NCBI RefSeq assembly: GCF_030403505.1
Contig: NZ_JAUEMJ010000005.1
Coordinates: 123,879-187,878 of the forward strand
Direction of reading: 5' to 3'
DNA length: 64,000 nucleotides
Origin: Glycomyces tritici
GTDB lineage: Bacteria > Actinomycetota > Actinomycetes > Mycobacteriales > Micromonosporaceae
Shown here piece after piece: positions 34,183 through 43,229 of this stretch (position 1 is the first letter of the stretch; every line of letters starts with the position of its first letter). Both the position numbers and the translations under genes were made by a program. The notes beneath the pieces are model-generated. The model made no database searches. It saw only the letters and a list, made by a program, of their open reading frames with translations, and had not been told where the DNA came from.

Positions 34183-34693
34183 ATCGCGCAGCGCCTCCCC
34201 GCGCAAGACCACCTCCACCCGCGGAAAGCTCCTCTCGGGCGTGCTCAACAGCACCAGCACCTTCAAGACCGCCAAAGGCCCGGCGGCGCCCGCGCCGCCC
34301 AAGAAGCGCAAGCGCCCGCCGCGCCAGCCCGTCGCCAACGACCCCTACCAGCGCCCCAAGTTCAACAAGTCCACCAAGGACAAGATCTGGGAGAACGCCG
34401 AGAAGTCCAGCGCCGACGGCAAGGTCCGCGACCCGCTCACCGGCAAGGTCATGGACAAGAAGGACCGCTGGGACGGCGGCCACGCCCCCGACTGGGAGTT
34501 CCGCAAGCACAAGGCCGCAGCGGAGAAGTACGGGACGAACATCTACCCCCGCAGCCAGTTCGTCAAGGACTACAACACCCCCGACCACGTCATCCCCGAA
34601 CTGCCCAGCTCCAACCAGAGCCACGCGGGCGAGGGCAAGGGCGACGAGTGGGCGAAGCTCCTGAAGAACCGGTACGGCACGCCGCCCCCCTAG
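34169..34693 (+). CDS. GH-E family nuclease toxin
   Basis: 174 residues from GTG 34169. A basic, Pro/Ala/Lys-rich tail (1-65) is followed by the GH-E domain of the HNH/endonuclease VII superfamily: Gly104-His105 in WDGGHAPDWEFRKHK with Glu110, then DYNTPDHVIPELPSSNQSH with Glu144. These are the residues that name the family. It is probably a DNase used against competitors. The 14-nt overlap with the carrier gene and the SUFU-type gene just downstream mark an effector-immunity module. It lacks its own leader domain, so delivery probably relies on the carrier. Confidence 0.85.
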   Translation: MGTGRSRSASPRKTTSTRGKLLSGVLNSTSTFKTAKGPAAPAPPKKRKRPPRQPVANDPYQRPKFNKSTKDKIWENAEKSSADGKVRDPLTGKVMDKKDRWDGGHAPDWEFRKHKAAAEKYGTNIYPRSQFVKDYNTPDHVIPELPSSNQSHAGEGKGDEWAKLLKNRYGTPPP

Positions 34694-34760
34694 CGGGCGC
34701 GAAGCCAAGGTACGGTTCGACCGGTCCCCGAGTGAGTCTGTCTCCCAGTAAGGAACTGAC

Positions 34761-35342
34761 ATGGCGATTTCCGAAGCCGACCAGCGCGTCGGATTCAAGG
34801 TGGCTGACGCCTTCGACGGCGGCGAGTTCGACCGGGTCGCCCGGTTCTGGACCGAGGACGAGTCGGCGTTCGTGGACGTCGCCGAGTACGGCGGCTCGCC
34901 GGGTCCCGGCATCGCCTCCTACTCGACGCTCGGCCTCTCGGCCGCCCCGCTCATGGACGGCGACACGCAGATGCCCTTCGGCGTCGAGATCTGCGGCGCC
35001 GCGGACGACGGCTTCGACCTCTTCCCGAACATCCTCGCCTCCGCCGCGTTCCAGGTCCTCGACGGCGAGTTCGTCTACCCCGACCGCATCCTCGGCGGCA
35101 TCGTGGAGGGGTACTACCCGGACCTGGAGATGAAGCACCTGCTCTTCATGAGCCCGTTCCTGTGGGGCGACCGGCTGCAGTCGTTCGACGCGGCGGGCCG
35201 CCAGGTCGCGTTCCTCCAGGCCGTGCCGATCTCGAACGCCGAACTCGAACTCGCCATGCGCACCAGCGTCGACGAGATGACCGACCTCATGATGGCCCGC
35301 GGCGCCGAACCGACCGACCTGGCGCGCGCCTCCGTCGTCTGA
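34761..35342 (+). CDS. SUFU-family immunity protein
   Basis: 193 residues from ATG 34761 after AAGGA. The Suppressor-of-fused fold is recognised by TYSTLGLS-like YSTLGLSAAPL near residue 54, GVEICGAADDGFDLFPNILASAAF near 75, GYYPDLEMKHLLFMSPFLWG near 115, and VAFLQAVPISNAELELA near 150. SUFU proteins are common immunity partners of bacterial HNH-type toxins. It should bind and block the nuclease encoded 68 nt upstream. Confidence 0.85.
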   Translation: MAISEADQRVGFKVADAFDGGEFDRVARFWTEDESAFVDVAEYGGSPGPGIASYSTLGLSAAPLMDGDTQMPFGVEICGAADDGFDLFPNILASAAFQVLDGEFVYPDRILGGIVEGYYPDLEMKHLLFMSPFLWGDRLQSFDAAGRQVAFLQAVPISNAELELAMRTSVDEMTDLMMARGAEPTDLARASVV

Positions 35343-35379
35343 CCCGCCCGACCAGGGCAGGGGACCCCGAATCCACGGC

Positions 35380-35416
35380 CACCGGGGCCGGGCGCATCAC
35401 GCGCCCGGCCCCGGTG
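35380..35416. terminator. Strong bidirectional terminator
   Basis: A 16-bp perfect stem (35380-35395 with 35401-35416) around ATCAC lies between the SUFU gene (+) and the secreted GH32 gene (-). Confidence 0.85.
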
Positions 35417-35450
35417 CCGCTCGCTTCAAGTGCGCTCAGCTCGACAGTGC

Positions 35451-36980
35451 TCAGATCTGGTGGAACTCGGTGACGGTGAGACCGCGGAAGACGGCTCGGC
35501 CCCCATCGGTGAACAGGGCCAGGCGGTCGTCCTCCGGCCGGGCGTACACCAGACTCGAGTGCACGTACCGGCCATCGTCCACGAAGACCTCCACGGACAG
35601 GTTGTCCACGAGGATCCGCAGGTGCACCTCCTTGCGGGCGGTGTCGAACGGGGTCCGGCTCTCCATCCACCGACCCGTGGGGTCCGGGTTCCCGGTGAAG
35701 GCCCGGTTGAGGTACGCGTAGCCGCCGGCGAGGTAGACCCCGGCATCGGCGTGCCGCGCGCCGTCCGAGGACAGGCGCAGTTGCAGGCCGACGTTGTTCA
35801 GCTGCTCCCAGGTGACGCGGGCCCTGACCTCGTAGGCGCGCCCCCGGTAGTCGAGCGCCGAGACGCCCTCCACCGCCACATCGCCGAACTCCACGACGCG
35901 CGACGCGCGGTCCGCGAGCGTGCGAACCGGCGTCGAGACCAATGCGCATGCAGTGCCCGTCCACTTCAGCGAGATCTCGCGGACGATCGAGTCCGTGCCG
36001 TTGAAGCCGTCGGCGTCCCACGAGGGGGTGTTGTTCGGGTAGTCCCAGTGGTTCATCCACCCGATGGCGTACCGGACCCTCGGGTCGACCTGGCCGCCGG
36101 TGCGCCGCTCCCAGGTGACCGCGCCGTACCAGTCCCAGCCGTGGTCCAGCCATTTCGGGTCCGGGTGGTCCGGGACGAACGTCGTGCCGTTCCACTCGCC
36201 CGTCCAGTACGCGTAGGTCGCGGGCCCGCCGGAGCCCTTGGCGTTGGCGCTGGCGCCGAGCACCCAGCGGGCGGGACCGGTGGCGGATTCGAGCCGGAAC
36301 AGGTCGGGGCATTCGAGCACGCCGATGCCCTGCTTGATGAAGCCCTCGGTGTACGCCCAGCTCTTGAGGTCGGCGGAGCGGTAGAACCCGATCTTGTCGT
36401 TCTCGGCGAGGGCCATCACCCACTGCGAGCGCTGGGCGTCCCAGACGACCTTCGGGTCGCGGAAGTCGACGACGCCGGGGTTCGGCAGCACGGCGGGCTC
36501 ATGGCGGCCGAAGGTCCGGCCGCCGTCGGTGGAGTAGAAGAGGAACTGCGCCTGGCGGTGGGGGGCCGGGGCGAAGCGGTCCTCCTGGGTGGCGAGGGCG
36601 ATGATCGCCCCCGCGCCGAACCCGGCGGTGTCGGCCTCGTCGACGACGAGGCAGCCGGACCAGATCGAGCCGTTCGGGTTCGTCTCCTTCGGAATGGCGG
36701 TGCCGAGGTCGGTGAAGGCGACATTGTCGTCTGAGGCGGCGATCCGCCATGAGGTGCCCGTGCCGAGATTCGGGTAGTCCTTGTTGTAGAGGTAGTAGTA
36801 GTACGTCTTGCCGTCCACATGGATCGGCCGCTGGGGATCGTTCTTCCAGTGGTCGGGGACGGAGAAGTGGTAGACGGGCCGATAGGTCGCGTCTTGCGCC
36901 CAGGAGGGGCTTCCCATCAGGCTCACCGTGCCGCCGAGGGCGGCGGCGCGCAGGAGGTTCCTTCTTGAGGCTCGCAGCAT
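35451..36980 (-). CDS. Secreted GH32 levanase/exo-inulinase
   Basis: 509 residues from ATG 36980, chosen over the TTG at 37007 because GGAG lies 6 nt before it. The Tat signal ASRRNLLRAAALGG ends near SWAQ. The five-bladed GH32 propeller has the nucleophile block HWKNDPQRP, the transition-state block FRDPKVVW and the acid/base Glu in LECPDLF. A C-terminal beta-sandwich (about 370-509) follows. It cleaves beta-fructosyl links of levan or inulin outside the cell, feeding the fructo-oligosaccharide importer operon upstream on the same strand. It has its own promoter region. Confidence 0.9.
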   Translation of the reverse strand: MLRASRRNLLRAAALGGTVSLMGSPSWAQDATYRPVYHFSVPDHWKNDPQRPIHVDGKTYYYYLYNKDYPNLGTGTSWRIAASDDNVAFTDLGTAIPKETNPNGSIWSGCLVVDEADTAGFGAGAIIALATQEDRFAPAPHRQAQFLFYSTDGGRTFGRHEPAVLPNPGVVDFRDPKVVWDAQRSQWVMALAENDKIGFYRSADLKSWAYTEGFIKQGIGVLECPDLFRLESATGPARWVLGASANAKGSGGPATYAYWTGEWNGTTFVPDHPDPKWLDHGWDWYGAVTWERRTGGQVDPRVRYAIGWMNHWDYPNNTPSWDADGFNGTDSIVREISLKWTGTACALVSTPVRTLADRASRVVEFGDVAVEGVSALDYRGRAYEVRARVTWEQLNNVGLQLRLSSDGARHADAGVYLAGGYAYLNRAFTGNPDPTGRWMESRTPFDTARKEVHLRILVDNLSVEVFVDDGRYVHSSLVYARPEDDRLALFTDGGRAVFRGLTVTEFHQI

Positions 36981-37055
36981 CGTCGCTCCAGACTCGTGCT
37001 TTTGCAATCGGACTTGACGTCCACAGCGTAAATAGTTAAGCGAAGTTAAATCTAT

Positions 37056-37076
37056 CGATATTAGAGGTTAATATCG
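37056..37076. promoter_or_regulatory. Inverted repeat in the GH32 promoter
   Basis: CGATATTA-GAGGT-TAATATCG, perfect 8-bp arms, about 76 bp before the levanase ATG in an AT-rich patch that also holds GTTAAT half-sites. The half-sites resemble one arm of the LacI operators at 43230 and 43274. Confidence 0.5.
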
Positions 37077-37080
37077 GTTA

Positions 37081-37124
37081 ATTCGGAATGGCCGATCCGC
37101 CTATGTGAATCGGCCATTCCGAAT
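37081..37124 (-). terminator. Terminator of the fructan-uptake operon
   Basis: A 16-bp perfect stem (37081-37096 with 37109-37124) and a 12-nt loop, 10 nt after the fructokinase stop codon on the minus strand. Confidence 0.85.
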
Positions 37125-37133
37125 GGTTCGAGG

Positions 37134-38048
37134 TCACATTTCCGATCGGTACGGCGGGTTCGCGCCCGCTCGGGAGCAGGTGATGGCGGCGACCTTCGCG
37201 GCGAATTCGACCGCCTCGCGTGCCTCGGATGCGGTGAGGCGGGCGAGGTCGTCAGGGCGCAGGCGCCCGTTGCGGCCCAGCCAGTCCAGCAGCGCGCCGC
37301 TGAACGAGTCGCCCGCGCCGACCGTGTCGACCATGTCGACCGGCGCGGCGGGCACGGCGAACGAGGCGCCGCCGGTCCGCACGAGTGAGCCCTCGCCGCC
37401 GCGTGTGATCACGACCAGCTTGCGGCCCTCGGCGATCCAGGCGTCGGCGTGATCGGCGGGGTCGGTCCCGGGCCAGATCCATGCCAGGTCTTCGTCGGAG
37501 ACCTTCACGATCGCCGCGAACCCGAGCCAGCGCTCCAGGCGCGCCCGGTAGGCCTCGCGGTCGCCGAGGAGCGCCGGGCGCACGTTCGGGTCCAGGCTGA
37601 TCGTGGTGCGCGCGCTCAGCTCCTCGAGCCACCGCGCGATCACCGGCCCGCCGGGGTCGACGGCGAGCGCGAGCGATCCGGCGTGCACCGCGTCCAGGCC
37701 CGGGTTCGGGGGCAGTTCGGTCGGGGCCCATTGCCAGTCGGCGGTGCCCTCGACATGGAACGCGTAGCTCGCCGACCCGCCCGGATCGACCGAGACGATG
37801 GCCAGACTCGTCGGCTCCGGTGCGTCCACGATCCATTGCAGGTGCACATCGGACTCGGCGAGGTGCGTGCGCAGCAGCTTCCCGAAGGCGTCGCCGGAGA
37901 GCCGCCCGAGGAAGGCGACCTCGGCGCCCAGGCGCCCCAGGGCCACGGCCACGTTCATCGGGCTGCCGCCGGGGTGGGCGACCGGATGGCGGGCGTCCTC
38001 CTGGTCGACCTTCAGGTCGATGAGGGCCTCGCCGATGACTCCGATCAC
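37134..38048 (-). CDS. PfkB-family fructokinase
   Basis: 304 residues from GTG 38048, which overlaps the stop of the upstream GH32 gene (GTGA). PfkB signature 1 HPGGSPMNVAVALGRLG is near residue 30 and signature 2 DTVGAGDSFSGALLDWL (catalytic Asp) is near 248. It phosphorylates the fructose released by the two GH32 enzymes, in the cytoplasm. It is the last gene of the operon. Confidence 0.9.
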   Translation of the reverse strand: MIGVIGEALIDLKVDQEDARHPVAHPGGSPMNVAVALGRLGAEVAFLGRLSGDAFGKLLRTHLAESDVHLQWIVDAPEPTSLAIVSVDPGGSASYAFHVEGTADWQWAPTELPPNPGLDAVHAGSLALAVDPGGPVIARWLEELSARTTISLDPNVRPALLGDREAYRARLERWLGFAAIVKVSDEDLAWIWPGTDPADHADAWIAEGRKLVVITRGGEGSLVRTGGASFAVPAAPVDMVDTVGAGDSFSGALLDWLGRNGRLRPDDLARLTASEAREAVEFAAKVAAITCSRAGANPPYRSEM

Positions 38049-39001
38049 GCGCGTACCAGCCTTTCGCCGTCCCATCGCACCGGAATCGGGTCGGTGAGCT
38101 CGCCGACGAACTCGCCGTCCTCGATGTTGCGGAAGCCGATGATAACCGTCTGCCCGTCCACGTCGTGGAGTCTCGCGGCGTACAGGCTCTCGTGCGCGAA
38201 CGGGCGGGCCTTGGCGATGTCGAAGGCGACGCCGTCGAGCCCTCCGGTCGGGTCGTCGACGGGGACGACGTAGTTGTCCCCGGTCTCGCCCAGTTCCCGG
38301 CGCGCGTCGCCCGCTTCGGCCTTGCCGCAGCAGAACAGCAGCAGCCACTGGCCGTCCACCCGGTGCAGCTGGGTGACCTCGATCTGGCCGAAGCCGAGCG
38401 CGTCGGGGCGGCTCAGGGGCGCCAGCACCTCCCAGGTCTCCAGGTCCGCCGAGCGGGCGTGGCCGACGACGCCGCGTTCGCGGGTCGGTTCGGGCCCTTC
38501 GGCTCTGGCGGTGAACAGCATGTGCCAGCCGTCCTCGGCGCGGAACACCCACGGGTCGCGGCAGGCCTCGTCGAACCAGTCCGACGCGGGGGAGAACCGC
38601 TCGTAATGGCGCGGGTCGGCTTCGACCTGCGGGCCCGGTTCGCGGTGCCAGACGAGGAGGTCGTCGGAGACGGCCGAGCCGATCCGCTGCACGTTCCCGC
38701 CCTCGGCCCGGGAGACGCCGGTGTAGAACATGCGCCACCGCCCCGAGTCCTCCCGCACGATGGAGCCGGTCCAGGTGGCCTGGTCGTCCCAGGCCGGGGC
38801 GTCGGCGAAGACCAGCGCGTCGGGCAGGAGCGTCCAGTCCAGCAGATCGGCGGAGACGGCGTGCCCGATGGAGGCGCGGTGGTGGCGGCGGCCCTCCTCC
38901 TGGAGCGCCCGGGAGGCGCGCAGGAAGAACACGTGGTGGCGGCCGTCATCGTCGGTCGCGTACCAGGAGTCCCAGACCCAGTGGTCGGCGAGCTTGAGCA
39001 T
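38045..39001 (-). CDS. Intracellular GH32-type fructosidase
   Basis: 318 residues, propeller only, without signal peptide or C-terminal sandwich. Clan GH-J blocks are VWDSWYATDDDG (nucleophile Asp near residue 10), the Asp of ACRDPWVFRAEDG near 148, and FGQIEVTQ, where Glu stands in an IEV rather than EC context. Such short GH32 proteins act on imported fructo-oligosaccharides or sucrose. Its start lies 27 nt after the permease stop, and it overlaps the fructokinase gene. Confidence 0.8.
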   Translation of the reverse strand: MLKLADHWVWDSWYATDDDGRHHVFFLRASRALQEEGRRHHRASIGHAVSADLLDWTLLPDALVFADAPAWDDQATWTGSIVREDSGRWRMFYTGVSRAEGGNVQRIGSAVSDDLLVWHREPGPQVEADPRHYERFSPASDWFDEACRDPWVFRAEDGWHMLFTARAEGPEPTRERGVVGHARSADLETWEVLAPLSRPDALGFGQIEVTQLHRVDGQWLLLFCCGKAEAGDARRELGETGDNYVVPVDDPTGGLDGVAFDIAKARPFAHESLYAARLHDVDGQTVIIGFRNIEDGEFVGELTDPIPVRWDGERLVRA

Positions 39002-39028
39002 GAGTGTCCTTACTAGTGGGTGGGGAGT

Positions 39029-39913
39029 TCAGTCCTTCATGCCCGCTGAGGCGATGGACTGGATGAACGAGCGCTGGAAGACGAGGAACACGATCACCAT
39101 CGGGACGGTGATCATGGTGATGTAGGCCATCACTTCGCCCCAGGCGGTGTCGAGCTGGAAGAAGTACTGGACGCCGACCATGACGGGGCGCAGCTCCTCG
39201 CTCTGCACGGTCATGAGGGGCCAGAGGTACGCGTTCCAGGTGGCGGGGGAGGTGACCACGGTGAGGATCGCGACGGTGGCGAACACGGGCTTGGAGAGGG
39301 GCACGATGATGCGCCAGTACGTGCGCAGCCAGCCGGCGCCGTCGATCGCGGCGGCCTCTTCGAGTCCTTTGGGGAGGCTCTTGAAGTACTGGGCGAACAG
39401 GAAGATCGAGAAGGCGTTCACGATGAACGGCACGATCTGCACCCGGTAGGTGTTGAGCCAGCCGAACTCCAGCACCGGGGTGAGGCCGTCGAAGCCCACC
39501 CACGGCAGGTTCGCCACGAGGTACACCATCGGCACGATGGTGGTGTCGAACGGCAGGATGAGCGTGGCGATGATGAGTCCGAAGACCAGGCCGCGGCCCT
39601 TCCAGCGCATCCGGGCGAGCGCGTAGCCGCACATGGAGTTCACGACGAGGCCGAGGGCGGTGACCATGAAGGTGACGAACAGGGTGTTCCCGAGGAAGCG
39701 CCAGAACGGGACCCGGTCGAACACGGCCGCGTAGTTCGCGAAGGAGAGGTCCCCGACGGGCAGGAACGCCTTGAGCGAGTTCATGTCCGCGAAGATCTGG
39801 TGGTCGCTCTTGAGGCTCGCGGCGAGCATGAACACGATGGGGAAGAGGAAGAAGGCCGCGAGCACGGTCATCGGCAGGTAGGTCCACCCGCGGCGGGCGG
39901 TGGCGGCGTTCAT
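39029..39913 (-). CDS. Fructo-oligosaccharide ABC permease (MalG-like)
   Basis: 294 residues from ATG 39913, in a one-base overlap (TGATG) with the other permease. Six spans begin near residue 10. The EAA loop is in LEEAAAIDGAGWLRTYWRIIVP near residue 190. It is the ordinary CUT1 MalG type rather than the YtcP type of the other importers here. Confidence 0.9.
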   Translation of the reverse strand: MNAATARRGWTYLPMTVLAAFFLFPIVFMLAASLKSDHQIFADMNSLKAFLPVGDLSFANYAAVFDRVPFWRFLGNTLFVTFMVTALGLVVNSMCGYALARMRWKGRGLVFGLIIATLILPFDTTIVPMVYLVANLPWVGFDGLTPVLEFGWLNTYRVQIVPFIVNAFSIFLFAQYFKSLPKGLEEAAAIDGAGWLRTYWRIIVPLSKPVFATVAILTVVTSPATWNAYLWPLMTVQSEELRPVMVGVQYFFQLDTAWGEVMAYITMITVPMVIVFLVFQRSFIQSIASAGMKD

Positions 39914-40866
39914 CAGTCCTTGTCCCTCGTCAGGCGGCGCTGGACGAGCGCCAGGGTGAGCACGATGCAGAAGAAGACGAGCGAGAGCGCGGCGCCGTAG
40001 CCCATCTGCTGCTGCTGGAATCCCTTCTGGACGATCTGGAGCACGATGGTGCTGGTCGATCCGACGGGTCCGCCGCCGGTCATGATGTTGACCTGCACGA
40101 ACAGGCTCATCGCGGCGATCGTGATGGTGATGAGCACGAACACGAAGGTGGGCTTGAGGAGCGGCAGGGTGAGGTGCCGGAACCGCTGCCACGGCGTGGT
40201 GCCGTCGAGTGCGCCGGCCTCGTAGACCTCCTCGGGGATGGTCTGGAGGCCCGCGAGCCAGATGATCATGTGGAATCCGACGCCCTGCCAGACGCTCATG
40301 ACCACGATGGCGCCCATGGCGGTCGAGGGGTCGGCGAGCCAGGCCTGCCCGGCCCACGCGCCGCCGGTGAGCATCGACAGGGCCGAGTTGACGAGCCCGT
40401 CCTCCTGGTAGAGGAAGCGCCACAGGAGGCTGACGACCACCATGGAGGTGATCACGGGCAGGAAGAACACGGTGCGGAAGAAGTTCCGCCCGGCGAGCTT
40501 CTGGTTGACCAGGAGCGCGAGGACGAGCCCGAGCCCGCCTTGGAGCGGGACGACGATGCACGCGAACAGCAGGGTGTTCAGCAGCGAGCGGTGGAACGTG
40601 GCGTCGTCGGCGAAGGCCCGGCGGAAGTTCTCGAGGCCGATGAACTCGGGCGGGGTCGGGGAGATGAGCCTGGCGTTGGTGAACGCCAGGACCAGCGACA
40701 CGACGGCCGGTCCGATGACGAACACGAGGAGGAGCACGACTCCGGGGACCGCGAAGGCGGTGCCCGCGCGCTGCTCGGTGCGGGAGTGGGTGCGGCGGCG
40801 GCGGCGCGGCGGCCCGGGCGGGGCCGCCGCCGGAGCGGCGGCCCTCTCGGCGGTTGCGGTCGCCAT
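39913..40866 (-). CDS. Fructo-oligosaccharide ABC permease (MalF-like)
   Basis: 317 residues. An Ala/Pro then Arg-rich tail (RRRRRTHSR near residue 24) leads to six spans. The EAA loop is in YEAGALDGTTPWQRFRHLTLP near residue 215. The gene starts 3 nt after the lipoprotein gene's stop. It pairs with the product of 39029. No ATPase gene is in the operon. Confidence 0.9.
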   Translation of the reverse strand: MATATAERAAAPAAAPPGPPRRRRRTHSRTEQRAGTAFAVPGVVLLLVFVIGPAVVSLVLAFTNARLISPTPPEFIGLENFRRAFADDATFHRSLLNTLLFACIVVPLQGGLGLVLALLVNQKLAGRNFFRTVFFLPVITSMVVVSLLWRFLYQEDGLVNSALSMLTGGAWAGQAWLADPSTAMGAIVVMSVWQGVGFHMIIWLAGLQTIPEEVYEAGALDGTTPWQRFRHLTLPLLKPTFVFVLITITIAAMSLFVQVNIMTGGGPVGSTSTIVLQIVQKGFQQQQMGYGAALSLVFFCIVLTLALVQRRLTRDKD

Positions 40867-40869
40867 CGC

Positions 40870-42147
40870 TTAGAACCCGTACCCGGAGTTCGCGTCGATG
40901 TCGGCGTCGATCTCGGCGACGGCCGCGTCCAGGGCGGTCTTGACGTCGCCGCCGTGGATGACGTCCCCGGCGTACTGGGTGAACACGGAGGCGATCACGG
41001 TGTACGCGGGGGTCTCCGGGCGCAGCGTCGCGTAGGCCTTGGAGTACTCGACCATCATGCGCAGCTTCCCGTCGGTGCCGTAGTGCTCGGTGAGCTCGGC
41101 GGCGGCGTCGGTGGCGGGGATGAGGCCGGTCTGGTTGGCGTACTCGGCGACGTACTCGTCCGAGAGCGCGGTCTCGAGCCAGGAGTTCGCCCCGGCCTTG
41201 TCCGCGGTGGCGGTGACGGCCCACTGCCAGGAGCCGCCGCCGATCTTGGGGCCGTTGCCGAAGTCGGGCGGGGGCAGGAACAGCATGTCGTCGTAGAGGT
41301 CGATGGCGGGCAGAGCGCCCCAGTTGCCGTGGAAGGCCATGGCGGCCTTGCCCTGCATGAAGTCCTCGGCACCGCCGGGGGACTCCGGGTTGGAGAGCCC
41401 CGCGGTGAACAGGCCCTGGAACCACTCGCCCCAGGCCAGCGCCTCCGGTCCGTTGAGGACGCCGTCGGACTTCAGGTAGGTCCCGCGGTCGATGAGGTCG
41501 CCGCCGAAGCTCTGCAGGAACGGGGAGAATGCGTAGGGGTACCACTCGCCGGTGTCGGCGGTGGAGAAGTCGATCGCGTACTCGTAGCCGGCCGTGCCGG
41601 TGACGGCCAGGAGCGCGTCGTCGAACTCCTCGCGGCTCCAGGGGGATTCGATCGTGGGGATGCGGACGCCCGCGGTCTCCAGCACCGACTGGCGGGCGAA
41701 GACCGAGCAGGCGGCCTCCCAGTGGCCCACGGCGTACAGCTGGTCCTGGAAGACCCCGAGGGTCGAGGGCAGGAACTTCGCGGTGATCGCCTCGGGCACT
41801 TCGATTGGCTGGAGGTGCCCGGCCCACGCCCAGTTGGGGACGTTCGGTCCGTCCACAGTGAGCAGGTCGGGAAGGTCGCCGGAGAGTGCGGCGGCGTTCA
41901 CGGAGTCGTTGTAGACGTCCTGCGGGAACGGTTCGAGGGTGGCCTTGAGGTTGTCGTGGGACCCGTTGAAGGCCTTGATGATGTCCTCGGTGACCGCGAC
42001 TTCGAGCGGGCTGCCGGCGTTGTGGCTCCAGAGGAGCAGCTCGCCGTCGGAGGCGGAGCCGGAGGCGGTGCAGGCGGCCAGGGCGGGGCCGGCGAGGGCG
42101 GCGCCGCCGGACGCGGCGGCGAGTTTCATGAGGTGGCGTCGTTGCAT
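40870..42147 (-). CDS. Fructo-oligosaccharide-binding lipoprotein
   Basis: 425 residues from ATG 42147. GGAG lies 8 nt upstream, which rules out the GTG at 42156. The N-terminus MQRRHLMKLAAASGG is Tat-like, and the lipobox PALAAC ends at about Cys26. It is a standard-length CUT1 solute-binding protein. The fructan role comes from GH32, fructokinase and LacI genes in the same operon. Confidence 0.85.
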   Translation of the reverse strand: MQRRHLMKLAAASGGAALAGPALAACTASGSASDGELLLWSHNAGSPLEVAVTEDIIKAFNGSHDNLKATLEPFPQDVYNDSVNAAALSGDLPDLLTVDGPNVPNWAWAGHLQPIEVPEAITAKFLPSTLGVFQDQLYAVGHWEAACSVFARQSVLETAGVRIPTIESPWSREEFDDALLAVTGTAGYEYAIDFSTADTGEWYPYAFSPFLQSFGGDLIDRGTYLKSDGVLNGPEALAWGEWFQGLFTAGLSNPESPGGAEDFMQGKAAMAFHGNWGALPAIDLYDDMLFLPPPDFGNGPKIGGGSWQWAVTATADKAGANSWLETALSDEYVAEYANQTGLIPATDAAAELTEHYGTDGKLRMMVEYSKAYATLRPETPAYTVIASVFTQYAGDVIHGGDVKTALDAAVAEIDADIDANSGYGF

Positions 42148-42190
42148 GGTGCTCACTCCAATGTGATTCGGGCGGAAGGGCTGAGAAGGG

Positions 42191-43210
42191 CTAGCGCGGC
42201 TTGGCGACGGACTGCCGCCGGGCCACCGGGCAGGGCATGCGGTGCTGGACGGGCGCGGCCTCGGGGTCGTCGAGGCGGCGCAGCAGCTCCACGACCGCCC
42301 AGCGCCCCATGTCGTAGTGGGGGAGGGCGGCCGAGGTGAGCCCGGGATGCAGTGCCGGTGCGATGAGCTCCTGGTCGTCGTAGGAGACGACCGACAGGTC
42401 TGCGGGGATGGCGAGGCCGAGTTCGGCGGCGGCGCGGTAGACGCCCATGGCCATCCGGTCGTTGAAGCAGAAGACGGCGGTGGGCCGGTCGGGCCGGGCG
42501 AGCAGTACGAGCGCGCCTTCGTAGCCGAGCTGGGTGGTGGCGTGCTCGACCTCCACCAGCAGCGGCTCGGGGTCGACGCCGCACTCGGCGACCCGCTCGC
42601 GCCAGGTCTCGAGCCGGACGGCTCGGGCCTGGACCTGCTCGCGGGTGGTGACGTGCCCGATCCTGACGTGCCCCGCGCCGGTGAGCTCGGCGAGCACCCC
42701 GAGGGTGCCGCCGCGCTCGTCGGGCACGACCGAGGAGGCCGAGCCGTCGGCGGTGCGGGCGTCGAGCAGTACGCAAGGGGTGGAGCCCATCGCGTCCGGC
42801 ACCGCCACCACCTGGTGGTACATGGTGGCGAGGAGGATGCCGTCGATCTGGCGCTCCTGGAGCGCGCCGATCGCCTCCTCGGTCTCGGCGGGGTCCCCCG
42901 AGGTGTCGACCATGAGCAGCAGGAACCCGGCCTCGCGGGCCGCGTCGTGGGCGCCGCGGATCATCTGGCCCGCGAACGGCGTGGTCGCCACGTCGTCGCC
43001 GACGAACCCGATCATCTGGGTCCGCCGCGTCCGCAGCCCCCGCGCCACCGTGTTCGGCCGGTACCCCAGCTCGGCGGCGGCGGCCCGGACCCGCTCGCGG
43101 GTCTCGGGGCCGATGCGCCGGCCCCCGGTGTCGTTGAGCGCCATGGAGGCCGTGGCCGTGGAGACGCCGGCCGCCCGTGCGACATCGGCCAATCGGGGCT
43201 GCTTGGTCAC
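42191..43210 (-). CDS. LacI-family regulator of the fructan operon
   Basis: 339 residues from GTG 43210, with GAAGGGAAG before it. Helix-turn-helix LADVARAAGVSTATASMAL, then hinge and sensor domain (VFCFNDRMAMGVYRAAAEL, LSVVSYDD). As first gene of the operon it is probably autoregulated. Two identical palindromes lie just upstream. The effector is likely a fructo-oligosaccharide, sucrose or fructose phosphate (inference). Confidence 0.9.
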   Translation of the reverse strand: MTKQPRLADVARAAGVSTATASMALNDTGGRRIGPETRERVRAAAAELGYRPNTVARGLRTRRTQMIGFVGDDVATTPFAGQMIRGAHDAAREAGFLLLMVDTSGDPAETEEAIGALQERQIDGILLATMYHQVVAVPDAMGSTPCVLLDARTADGSASSVVPDERGGTLGVLAELTGAGHVRIGHVTTREQVQARAVRLETWRERVAECGVDPEPLLVEVEHATTQLGYEGALVLLARPDRPTAVFCFNDRMAMGVYRAAAELGLAIPADLSVVSYDDQELIAPALHPGLTSAALPHYDMGRWAVVELLRRLDDPEAAPVQHRMPCPVARRQSVAKPR

Positions 43211-43229
43211 CGTTGACTTCCCTTCATCG

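Noticed and set aside
33682..34693. Carrier and nuclease genes read as one frameshifted toxin gene
   Set aside because: Both have their own GTG start, the overlap is short, and no obvious shift-prone run is visible at 34160-34185. I keep two genes but list the question as a finding.
42147..42156. GTG 42156 as start of the fructan-binding lipoprotein
   Set aside because: It overlaps the ribosome site that serves ATG 42147 at good spacing.
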